Source of the DNA: Hyphomicrobiales bacterium
GTDB taxonomy: Bacteria > Pseudomonadota > Alphaproteobacteria > Rhizobiales > JAJFHB01
Reading direction: 5' to 3'
DNA: 64,000 bases
NCBI GenBank assembly: GCA_021775755.1
Contig: JAJFHE010000050.1
Location: 1-64,000, forward strand
The notes below the pieces were generated by a model, which was not told the DNA's origin, searched no databases, and saw only the letters and a program-made list of their open reading frames with translations. This document shows, piece after piece, positions 57,183 to 64,000 of this stretch (position 1 is its first letter; each line of letters starts with the position of its first letter). Position numbers and translations under genes: made by a program.

Positions 57183-59551
57183 CGGTTATCTCCAGCCTTG
57201 CTGCCGGCACCTGCCTGCTGCTCCTCAAGGGTGGGCGCAACAGCACCGGCAATCGCCTTTTTCTCCTCATCGGAAAGCTCACGGCTATCGGTTTCTTCCG
57301 CCAGGCGTACCGTCACCATGCGGTGGGCGAATTTGATGTCCTCGCGGCGGAAAAGTTCCTGGATGCGATTATAGATCTGCCGTTTGAGATAGAACTGGTC
57401 GCCCGGCCGCGTCATAAACTTGAACCGCAGGACCATTGCGGAATCTTCCATGGAATTGACACCCTGCGATTTCAACGGTTGCAGGAACATCGGTCCCAGT
57501 TCCTCATCGAGCAGCAGTTCCTTGCCCAGCTTCTTGATCAGGCGGCGCACCTTGTCGACATCGGTGTCGTAGGGCACACGCACCTTGAGCTTCATCATTG
57601 CCCAGTCGCGCGAGTAGTTGGTGAGATGATGGATCTCTCCAAACGGCACGGTATGCAGCGGCCCGTCATAGTGGCGCACCTGCATGGAGCGCACGGAGAT
57701 GCGCTCAACGGTGCCCTGGATCTCACCGATCTCGATGTACTCGCCCTTGCGGAAGGCGTCGTCCATCAGGAAGAACGCTCCGGAGAAGATATCGCGGATG
57801 AGCGTCTGCGCACCGAAACCGATGGCAAGGCCGACCACACCGGCGCCGGCAAACAGCGGCGCGATATCGATGCCGAGCTGCGACAAGATGATCATGATGG
57901 TGAGGAGTGCGATGGCGATGAGGATGAAGTTGCGGAAGAGCGGCAGCAATGTGGCTATTCGGCTGACACCCACACCGGCGCCTTCTCCGCCAATTTCAGG
58001 CGCCTCAAGTCCGCCTTCTTCTTCCAGCCGCTGGCCGATTACAATTTTCACCGACTGAAACGCGACGTAGCCGATGATGGCGATGAATCCGATGTCCCAC
58101 ATCCGTGCAAACGGACCTGTCTCGCTTGTCAGGTCACCGCCCCAGGCGATTGCAATGCCTCCCATCGCGACGGCCGCCAAAGTGCACTCGGCCGCCTGTT
58201 TTGCAAGGTCTTCAAAGCTTCGGATGTTCCGCAACAAAGATCGGGGCCGCGAGGTTTCGATGTCATCCGATACCTGTGCGGCAGCCTCGGTGCCTGCATC
58301 TGCATCGGAGGACGCTTCACTCATTTCAGCATCACCGGCCTGTTCCAGATTGGTCTGGAAATCCGCCTGCGCTTCAAGTGTCGCAGCGCGGCGGTTGCGG
58401 GCGCCTTCGCGTTTGTAGAACCACCAGTCGATGAGCACAACGAACACGCTGTGCAGAGTCAATGTCGCCGCCAGTACAAGCAGCATGCCGGCGCTTGGGC
58501 CGACGGGATTGGCTGTGCCGAGGACAAGGCGGACGAGCGATGCCGCGCCGGCAATAACGAGATAGAGGCCGAGCAGGGTGTGCCAGGTTTCTGCAATCAG
58601 GCGTCGCGCTTTCGGTACCTGCTCACGTGTGTCTTCCGGTCCGGCGATGAGGCCGGCAACGATGTCGCGGGTTCTTGAGACGAGTGCCAAATGATAGACG
58701 ACAATCATGAGGGACGATGCCATCAAAAGGAGAGTGTGTGATCGGATGTCGAGGCCGAGTGCTTCGAACCAAAAGCATGTTGCCACCGGCACACCGATGA
58801 TCAAGGCGCTGCCCGTCAGCCACTTGAACAGATAGGCGGCTTCGCCGTCCGCCAGAGCCGGTATGCGGAACTCGCCAAGGTTCGGCGATATCCAAACGCG
58901 CCAGAACTCGATCATGATGCGTACCGCAAGCTGAGCCCCGACGAGCGTCAGAACGGTGATCTCGGTACGTTCATTGTCGGGCAGAAGAGCCGATGCCGCA
59001 GCAACAACCAGCGCCCCTAGAACCACAAAACCCAGTGAACGTGCCACAAAACGCAGCAGCAGGAATATGGTCTTGCCGCTGAAATCACGGGCGCCGTCCG
59101 GCCAGACACTGCGAAACCGCTTTTTCAACCACTCGCCATACAGGCGCTCGGGAACGATAGCGGCAAGTAAAAGTGCAACGACGACGGCCATGGCGATCAG
59201 GAGGTCGGTTGCTGAAGCGCTGGGGGCGGCCGGATTAAGAACGGCGGCAATGTCGGAGGAAATGTTCGGGACATGTACAAGGAGATCGCCCAGCCGTTCG
59301 CGGCCAACGGACAGGCTCTCGTTCAAGCTCTCGATAAGGGGCGTTTCCGATTTGTCGGTGGCCTCGGTTTCTCCCGATGGCGAAACGACAATGACGTCGA
59401 CGCCCTGGGTGCGCGCCGTTTCAATCAGCGCTTCGAGTTCGGTCTGGGAGAGGCCGCCGGGTGCGGTGCTTGCGGCGCCTTTTGCGGTGCCGGAATATTG
59501 CACCATTGCGATGAGAAGCAAGGCGCAAATGACGGAAAGATGTCGTGTCAT
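57179..59551 (-). CDS. Large MscS-family mechanosensitive ion channel
   Basis: 790 residues from ATG 59551; a signal peptide (LSVICALLLIAMVQYSGTAK) ends near residue 30. A periplasmic N-terminal region follows, then about ten membrane helices, and a C-terminal MscS core. The pore and beta domain contain ILSQLGIDIAPLFAGAGVVG, LAIGFGAQTLIRDIFSGAFF and FRKGEYIEIGEIQGTVERIS. Like E. coli YbdG/MscK-type proteins, it should relieve osmotic shock by opening under tension. The C-terminus is rich in Ala, Glu and Gly. The gene stands alone. Confidence 0.9.
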   Translation of the reverse strand: MTRHLSVICALLLIAMVQYSGTAKGAASTAPGGLSQTELEALIETARTQGVDVIVVSPSGETEATDKSETPLIESLNESLSVGRERLGDLLVHVPNISSDIAAVLNPAAPSASATDLLIAMAVVVALLLAAIVPERLYGEWLKKRFRSVWPDGARDFSGKTIFLLLRFVARSLGFVVLGALVVAAASALLPDNERTEITVLTLVGAQLAVRIMIEFWRVWISPNLGEFRIPALADGEAAYLFKWLTGSALIIGVPVATCFWFEALGLDIRSHTLLLMASSLMIVVYHLALVSRTRDIVAGLIAGPEDTREQVPKARRLIAETWHTLLGLYLVIAGAASLVRLVLGTANPVGPSAGMLLVLAATLTLHSVFVVLIDWWFYKREGARNRRAATLEAQADFQTNLEQAGDAEMSEASSDADAGTEAAAQVSDDIETSRPRSLLRNIRSFEDLAKQAAECTLAAVAMGGIAIAWGGDLTSETGPFARMWDIGFIAIIGYVAFQSVKIVIGQRLEEEGGLEAPEIGGEGAGVGVSRIATLLPLFRNFILIAIALLTIMIILSQLGIDIAPLFAGAGVVGLAIGFGAQTLIRDIFSGAFFLMDDAFRKGEYIEIGEIQGTVERISVRSMQVRHYDGPLHTVPFGEIHHLTNYSRDWAMMKLKVRVPYDTDVDKVRRLIKKLGKELLLDEELGPMFLQPLKSQGVNSMEDSAMVLRFKFMTRPGDQFYLKRQIYNRIQELFRREDIKFAHRMVTVRLAEETDSRELSDEEKKAIAGAVAPTLEEQQAGAGSKAGDNR

Positions 59552-59744
59552 GCTGCTTGGGTCCGGCGTTGGAAATCCCACTTAGGATGTACTCAACGCA
59601 GCGGACGTTACACGAGCCGCGCCGACACTCATGCGTGTACGTACGAGCCTGCGATTATTGTTGTTTCTCTGAGCGGTGCAAGAAAAACCGGAAAGCGCGC
59701 AACCTGGGCGGATTGGCCGCAGCCGTTGCTTCGCGGATCAGTGA

Positions 59745-59912
59745 TTAAAGCGTCGATACGACTTCGGGGGTGCCGGACAGATACTCAGTGTCGACATTGG
59801 CCTGTGGCCCGAAGGCGGCGACCACGGCGACAATGAATATGGCAAGCGTCCACGCCGCGATAACATCGCGCGGCGAAGAAAGCCGGTCTTCGGGCGTATA
59901 TCCGTGTGTCAT
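59745..59912 (-). CDS. Small single-pass membrane protein (55 residues)
   Basis: 55 residues from ATG 59912, with AGAGGA eight bases upstream. MTHGYTPEDRLSSPRDVIAA is followed by one hydrophobic helix (WTLAIFIVAVVAAF) and a short polar tail ending VVSTL. It probably spans the inner membrane once. A CRP-like palindrome lies 68 nt upstream of its start at 59980-59993. It belongs to no family I know. Confidence 0.6.
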   Translation of the reverse strand: MTHGYTPEDRLSSPRDVIAAWTLAIFIVAVVAAFGPQANVDTEYLSGTPEVVSTL

Positions 59913-59978
59913 CGTTCAATCCTCTGTGGCGTCATATAGTTACTGAATTCCAAATTGGGAGGGATAAGCGCAGATTCG

Positions 59979-59994
59979 TGTGATCGGGATCACT
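59979..59994 (-). promoter_or_regulatory. CRP/FNR-type palindrome
   Basis: TGTGATCGGGATCACT: the perfect palindrome GTGATC-GG-GATCAC (59980-59993) matches TGTGA-N6-TCACA at nine of ten positions. It lies upstream of the minus-strand small membrane protein and, on the other side, 190 nt before the liuR-like gene. It could be bound by a CRP/FNR-family regulator. Confidence 0.55.
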
Positions 59995-60184
59995 TGGTGG
60001 CGACGCGCGCTCTAGTTTTTGCTGTCGCCGAACAGCACGCGCTGCCTGACATCGGCCTCTGTGTGTGCCCGTCAATCCATGTACCAATTGTAAGTTACTG
60101 TTATTAGTGTGATATATATGAAAAGTGACGTGAACGTAAAAGTAAGATAGCTTCAGAGCAATGTTCCCACTACGGGAGAGGTCT

Positions 60185-60616
60185 ATGCTGTATTCGACTC
60201 TATCTGCGCCCGGCGAGGCGGGCCGGAGCGCGCAGCGGTTGTTTTCGATTACCGAACTGACCCGCGAGTTCAATGTCACGACACGCACGCTGCGCTTCTA
60301 CGAAGCAGAGGGCATGTTGTCGCCGAAACGGCGCGGCCGCACCCGGCTCTACGATCAACGCGAGCGCACCCGGCTGCGGCTGATCCTGCGCGGCAAGCGG
60401 CTCGGGCTGTCTCTTGCCGACATTCGCGAGATCGTCGACATGTATGACGCAGCGCCAGGGGAAGCGGGGCAGCTCACGCTCCTGATCAACAAGATTGCCG
60501 AGCGCCGTGCAGAGCTCGTCCGCATGCGGCTCGACATTGAAGAGACGCTTGCCGATCTGGGCCAGGTCGAGCGGCGCTGTCATGAACGGCTGGACCAGAT
60601 GGAGGGCGATGCATGA
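60185..60616 (+). CDS. liuR: MerR-family regulator (LiuR-like)
   Basis: 143 residues from ATG 60185, chosen because GGGAGAG lies just upstream; ATG 60161 is in frame. The HTH is FSITELTREFNVTTRTLRFYEAEG, with SPKRRGRTRLYD and a coiled-coil end. MerR regulators of this subfamily control leucine and isovalerate (liu) genes. A thioesterase and isovaleryl-CoA dehydrogenase follow. An inverted repeat ACGT-GA-ACGT at 60128-60137 upstream is a candidate operator. The gene overlaps the next by 4 nt. Confidence 0.8.
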   Translation: MLYSTLSAPGEAGRSAQRLFSITELTREFNVTTRTLRFYEAEGMLSPKRRGRTRLYDQRERTRLRLILRGKRLGLSLADIREIVDMYDAAPGEAGQLTLLINKIAERRAELVRMRLDIEETLADLGQVERRCHERLDQMEGDA

Positions 60617-61083
60617 CGGACTTTCAACCTCGCGATCCCGATTTCGAAGCGCGCGTTCGCGACAGTTTCTCGCGCCAGAGTTTCATGGCAACCATCGGCG
60701 CCGAAATAACGCGTGTCGCGCCTGGCGAGGTCGATATGGCGGTACCTTACCGGGCCGATCTCTGCCAGCAGCATGGTCTGTTTCACGGCGGCCTGATTGG
60801 AACGGTCGCCGATAATGCCTGCGGGTATGCGGCATATTCGTTGATGCCGGCACGCAATTCCGTGTTGACCGTTGAGTACAAGCTAAACCTGATGTCGCCG
60901 GCGCAGGGCGACGTTCTCGTCAGCCGGGGGCGCGTCGTGCGTCCCGGCAGCCGCATCACCGTATGCCAGGCGGAAGTTTTCGCGGTAAACGGAACGCAAG
61001 AAAAGCTTTGCGCCACCGCTTTGGGCACATTCATCGCTCTGGAAAACACCTCCGATCACTCCCTCAAAGAGAGCGCGGCGTGA
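60613..61083 (+). CDS. PaaI-family hotdog thioesterase
   Basis: 156 residues. Hotdog fold with HGGLIGTVADNACGYAAYS, whose Asp is the usual catalytic residue, and NLMSPAQGDVLVSRGRVVRPG. It likely hydrolyses acyl-CoA in the cytoplasm. ATGA overlap with the liuR-like gene shows one operon. It is 41 nt before ivd, so the pathway is probably branched-chain acyl-CoA catabolism. Confidence 0.87.
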   Translation: MTDFQPRDPDFEARVRDSFSRQSFMATIGAEITRVAPGEVDMAVPYRADLCQQHGLFHGGLIGTVADNACGYAAYSLMPARNSVLTVEYKLNLMSPAQGDVLVSRGRVVRPGSRITVCQAEVFAVNGTQEKLCATALGTFIALENTSDHSLKESAA

Positions 61084-61124
61084 TATCCTGCGTGTCACCA
61101 CTCTAAATCAACGGATATAACTTC

Positions 61125-62297
61125 ATGATTCCGAACGACTTTCCGAGCCTCAATTTCAATCTGGGCGAAACCGCGGATCTGATGCGCGACAGCGTGCGCT
61201 CGTTCACGTCGGACCACATCGCCCCGATTGCCGACGAAATCGACAGAAGCAATGAGTTTCCAAGGCACCTGTGGCCGAAACTCGGTGAGTTGGGCCTGTT
61301 GGGCCTGACAGTGGAGGAAGAGTATGGCGGTTCGGGCATGGGCTACCTTGAGCATGTCGTGGCAATCGAAGAGGTGAGCCGGGGCTCGGCCGCTATCGGG
61401 CTCTCCTATGGTGCGCATTCCAATCTGTGTGTGAACCAGCTCCGGCGCAACGGCACCGAAGAACAGAAACAGCGATATCTGCCAAAGCTCTGCAATGGCG
61501 AACACCTGGGGGCACTGGCGATGTCCGAACCGGGGGCGGGCTCCGATGTCGTCAGCATGAAGCTGCGCGCCGACAAAAAGGGCGACCGCTACATTCTGAA
61601 CGGTACCAAGTTCTGGATTACCAACGGTCCGGACGCCGACGTGCTGGTGGTCTACGCCAAGACCGACCCGGATGCAGGTTCGCGCGGCATTACCGCCTTC
61701 GTGATCGAAAAAGGGTTCAAGGGCTTTTCCACGGCGCAAAAACTCGACAAGCTCGGCATGCGCGGTTCGGACACCGGCGAATTGGTGTTCGAGGATTGCG
61801 AGGTGCCGGAGGAAAATGTGCTCGGAGAGATCGGCCGCGGTGTGAATGTCCTGATGTCCGGTCTCGACTACGAGCGCGCGGTGCTGGCCGGCGGACCGCT
61901 CGGTGTGATGCAGTCATGTATGGACATTGTGGTGCCCTACGTACACGAGCGCGAACAGTTCGGGCAGCCGATCGGCACTTTCCAGCTGATCCAGGGCAAG
62001 CTTGCCGATATGTACACAACGATGAACGCGACCAAGGCCTATGTCTATGCGGTGTCGCAGGCCTGCGACCGCGGCGAGACAACGCGCAAAGATGCGGCGG
62101 GCGCCATCCTCTATGCCGGAGAAAAAACGACCTGGATGACACTTGAAACCATCCAGACGCTTGGCGGCATGGGATACCTCAATGAAAGTGCCGCCGGACG
62201 GCTGTTGCGCGATGCGAAGCTTTACGAGATCGGCGCGGGCACATCGGAAATCCGTCGCATGCTGATCGGCCGCGAACTGTTCAACGAAACCGGGTAG
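61125..62297 (+). CDS. ivd: Isovaleryl-CoA dehydrogenase
   Basis: 390 residues, normal size for this flavin enzyme. Motifs: [17 protein letters not shown] (FAD and substrate side), [20 protein letters not shown], the catalytic Glu in [20 protein letters not shown], and the C-terminal [20 protein letters not shown]. It oxidises isovaleryl-CoA to 3-methylcrotonyl-CoA, passing electrons to ETF. The [15 protein letters not shown] position and neighbouring liuR-like gene favour isovaleryl-CoA over other acyl-CoAs. The methylcrotonyl-CoA carboxylase genes that often follow in liu operons are not in the window. Confidence 0.92.
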   Translation: MIPNDFPSLNFNLGETADLMRDSVRSFTSDHIAPIADEIDRSNEFPRHLWPKLGELGLLGLTVEEEYGGSGMGYLEHVVAIEEVSRGSAAIGLSYGAHSNLCVNQLRRNGTEEQKQRYLPKLCNGEHLGALAMSEPGAGSDVVSMKLRADKKGDRYILNGTKFWITNGPDADVLVVYAKTDPDAGSRGITAFVIEKGFKGFSTAQKLDKLGMRGSDTGELVFEDCEVPEENVLGEIGRGVNVLMSGLDYERAVLAGGPLGVMQSCMDIVVPYVHEREQFGQPIGTFQLIQGKLADMYTTMNATKAYVYAVSQACDRGETTRKDAAGAILYAGEKTTWMTLETIQTLGGMGYLNESAAGRLLRDAKLYEIGAGTSEIRRMLIGRELFNETG

Positions 62298-62432
62298 TTC
62301 GTTCGTGTCCGCATGAGTTGTGCGTCTGGCGACCGCAGAATCGCCTCATTTGCCGTTAGACTTGAAACATGATGTCTGTGCGGCGCCTGGTTAGGCGCAG
62401 TGTGCGCAAGGATCGCCGGGCAACGGTTTCGG

Positions 62433-62448
62433 AGTGATCCAGGTCACA
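62433..62448 (+). promoter_or_regulatory. CRP-like site upstream of a secreted protein gene
   Basis: AGTGATCCAGGTCACA: GTGA-TCCAGG-TCAC matches the TGTGA-N6-TCACA consensus at nine of ten positions. It is 73 nt before the start of the secreted protein at 62521, in its promoter region. Confidence 0.45.
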
Positions 62449-62520
62449 GCATCTTGTATCGGTCATGGCTAGTCTTATGTGTAGTGAGGTCGCGGCGGCA
62501 GCGTCGCAAAGGGGACAAGA

Positions 62521-63084
62521 ATGAACAGTTCAAGCCGAGTTGGCTTAATTTGGTCCTGTTGCCTGGCGCTCGTAACACTGGGCGTGTTCACGGCACTTCT
62601 CGTCGACCGGGACGACTCGACGGGGACGACACCGCGTGCGCAGGGCCTGGCCGTGACGCCGGTTAAGTCTGTGTCCAACCGCGACATCATTATGGTGTCG
62701 CGGCCAGATGAAGACACCGGCGGCACGGTTTTCAACGACATTGACCAGAACAACATCTGGCAAACGGCGCTGTGGCGTACCGCAACGGTGCGCAACGGGC
62801 CGACATGGCCGGAACGGCTCCAGGCGACTTGTACAAGCCTGCCGCATCCGGTCGTCGATTTCGAAGCCGATATCCATTCCGCCGAGGTGTGCGCGTCACG
62901 CATAAGGTTTGCCGCGAGCAGCTATAAGAATTTCAGCGATATTGGGCCTGCATCGACGTACCCGCTCGAAACTCTGGTCTGTACCGACGCCTTGTGCGCG
63001 CGGTTTGAAGGCGTGGGCCACGACAAGTCGTTTGCAGAACCGCCGGCATTCGAACCCGATAGCCGCGCTATTATTATTCACTAG
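62521..63084 (+). CDS. Hypothetical protein with N-terminal signal anchor
   Basis: 187 residues. A hydrophobic segment at residues 8-28 (LIWSCCLALVTLGVFTALLV) is a signal peptide or anchor. The rest is soluble with several Cys (four in the last 80 residues) and no known domain. Probably periplasmic or membrane-attached. A CRP-like site lies upstream. Its stop overlaps the end of the convergent transporter gene by 11 nt. Confidence 0.6.
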   Translation: MNSSSRVGLIWSCCLALVTLGVFTALLVDRDDSTGTTPRAQGLAVTPVKSVSNRDIIMVSRPDEDTGGTVFNDIDQNNIWQTALWRTATVRNGPTWPERLQATCTSLPHPVVDFEADIHSAEVCASRIRFAASSYKNFSDIGPASTYPLETLVCTDALCARFEGVGHDKSFAEPPAFEPDSRAIIIH

Positions 63085-63985
63085 AGCGGCTGCCGGAACG
63101 CGCGACCGCGAACCCGGCGAGTACCAGCACAAGTGCGATGATGATTTTTGGCGACAGCGGCTCGCCGAGAAACAGCGCTCCCAACAGCACTCCCACGACC
63201 GGCATGACATAGCTTGCCATCGCCATGTAGTTCTGCCCCACAGACAAGACCAGGTGGTAGCGCAGGAGATAGCCGGCGCCCGTGACAATCACGCCCAGAT
63301 AGAGGATCGACAGCCATACCGTAAGGGAAAGACTGGCAAGCGGGGGCGTGTCGATGATCAAAACCACGGGAAGCAACATGACGGCGGCCATGGCCATGTT
63401 TATGGTGGCGATGCCTTCCTTGCGTGTCGTTCGAATCTTCCGGACGAACGACGTTGCGATCACGTAGCACGAGATTGCACCGAACATCGCCGCATCCCCA
63501 AGCAGGCTCGCCGTGAAACCGGCCATGGCTTCGGAGCCGACGATGACGGCGAGACCCCCCAGTCCGATCACCATGCCGGCCAGTTTGTTCATGCTGAAGC
63601 GATCGTCGGATGTCGTGATGTGAGTGACGAACAAGGTGAACAGGGGGCCGATACCCATGATGAGCGCGGCGACGCCCGAGGTAATGTGCAGGTTGGCCCA
63701 GTTGATCAGCACCAAAGGCACAACGGAATTCAGAATGCTCATGAGAAAGAGGATGTACCAGTCGCGCCGCTCGGTCGGCAGCGTGGCTCCCTTGACCATC
63801 ATGTAGGCGGCGAGGGCGATGAAGGCGGCGACGACCCGTAGGAAAACAAGCAGTACCGGCCCGGTATCGAAGACGGCGAGTTTGATGGCGAGGAAGGTTG
63901 ACCCCCAAAGTGTGCCGAGAAGGATGAGAACCGCTACGTCCGCTGCTCTGGGCTGGCGTAGTTTACCCGCTGTCGAGGTGGTCAT
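63074..63985 (-). CDS. EamA/DMT-family transporter
   Basis: 303 residues with about ten membrane helices and two EamA domains. The start region VAVLILLGTLWGSTFLAIKL is typical. Substrate unknown; relatives export amino acids or other metabolites. It is the second EamA protein in the window but not closely similar to the one at 19266. Its start is 15 nt from the window end, so any upstream operon partners are outside. Confidence 0.87.
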   Translation of the reverse strand: MTTSTAGKLRQPRAADVAVLILLGTLWGSTFLAIKLAVFDTGPVLLVFLRVVAAFIALAAYMMVKGATLPTERRDWYILFLMSILNSVVPLVLINWANLHITSGVAALIMGIGPLFTLFVTHITTSDDRFSMNKLAGMVIGLGGLAVIVGSEAMAGFTASLLGDAAMFGAISCYVIATSFVRKIRTTRKEGIATINMAMAAVMLLPVVLIIDTPPLASLSLTVWLSILYLGVIVTGAGYLLRYHLVLSVGQNYMAMASYVMPVVGVLLGALFLGEPLSPKIIIALVLVLAGFAVARSGSRSSE

Positions 63986-64000
63986 GGTGTTCCAGTTTGC

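Noticed and set aside
57323-58678. 451-codon plus-strand frame opposite mscS
   Set aside because: His-, Asp- and Arg-rich shadow of the real mscS gene; no start signal and no family similarity.

Overview
The window is a 64 kb piece of an alphaproteobacterial chromosome. The evidence is the tuf-S10-spc-alpha ribosomal supercluster in its alphaproteobacterial form (no rpmJ or infA after secY, adk directly after secY, no rpsD in the alpha operon), a short 191-residue adenylate kinase without the long LID, an ATP12-family F1-ATPase assembly factor, and the order rplQ / HtrA protease / rarA / crcB / RluC / HAD / ATP12 / pccB / pccA. I cannot fix the order or genus; a marine or hydrocarbon-associated lineage is possible because of the alkB gene.

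Layout. 1-14.5 kb: the end of tuf, then 27 same-strand genes from rpsJ to rplQ including secY, adk and rpoA, closed by a strong terminator. 14.5-19.2 kb: a PLP decarboxylase with a divergent Lrp/AsnC regulator, an HtrA-type periplasmic protease and rarA. 19.2-25.6 kb: a four-gene lipid or hydrocarbon cassette (EamA transporter, AlkB-type di-iron monooxygenase, outer-membrane barrel, and a 1093-residue FAAL-carrier-reductase enzyme) that separates rarA from crcB. 25.6-28.9 kb: a tightly overlapping housekeeping string crcB-rluC-HAD-ATP12-DUF2000. 29.1-30.7 kb: a glycosyltransferase. 30.8-44.5 kb: pccB and pccA (propionyl-CoA carboxylase), separated by an enoyl-CoA hydratase, a duplicated TerB-like protein, a class III cyclase, a 1354-residue P-loop protein and rimO. 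44.6-50.6 kb: small metabolic genes, lipB, a stand-alone FliN-like protein, tRNA-Leu(GAG) and a signal-peptidase-like protein that lacks both catalytic residues. 51-53.8 kb: accessory genes including two HTH regulators. 53.9-59.6 kb: mgtE, a sulfatase, a decayed mgtE fragment and a large MscS channel. 59.7-64 kb: a small membrane protein with a CRP-like palindrome upstream, a liuR-like regulator, a thioesterase, isovaleryl-CoA dehydrogenase, a secreted protein and a second EamA transporter.

The best candidate for an undescribed system is the single gene at 35857-39921 (minus strand). It joins an N-terminal Cap4/DUF4297-like nuclease region, a STAND-like P-loop NTPase, and about 14 tandem 35-residue Trp-rich repeats, three of which are nearly identical copies. 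It is flanked by a decayed IS5-family insertion sequence. This is the architecture expected of an Avs/NLR-like antiphage sensor with an unfamiliar sensor repeat, but that function is inferred from architecture only. Second-tier finds are the AlkB / FAAL-carrier-reductase cassette, the pseudo-signal-peptidase and the mgtE remnant.
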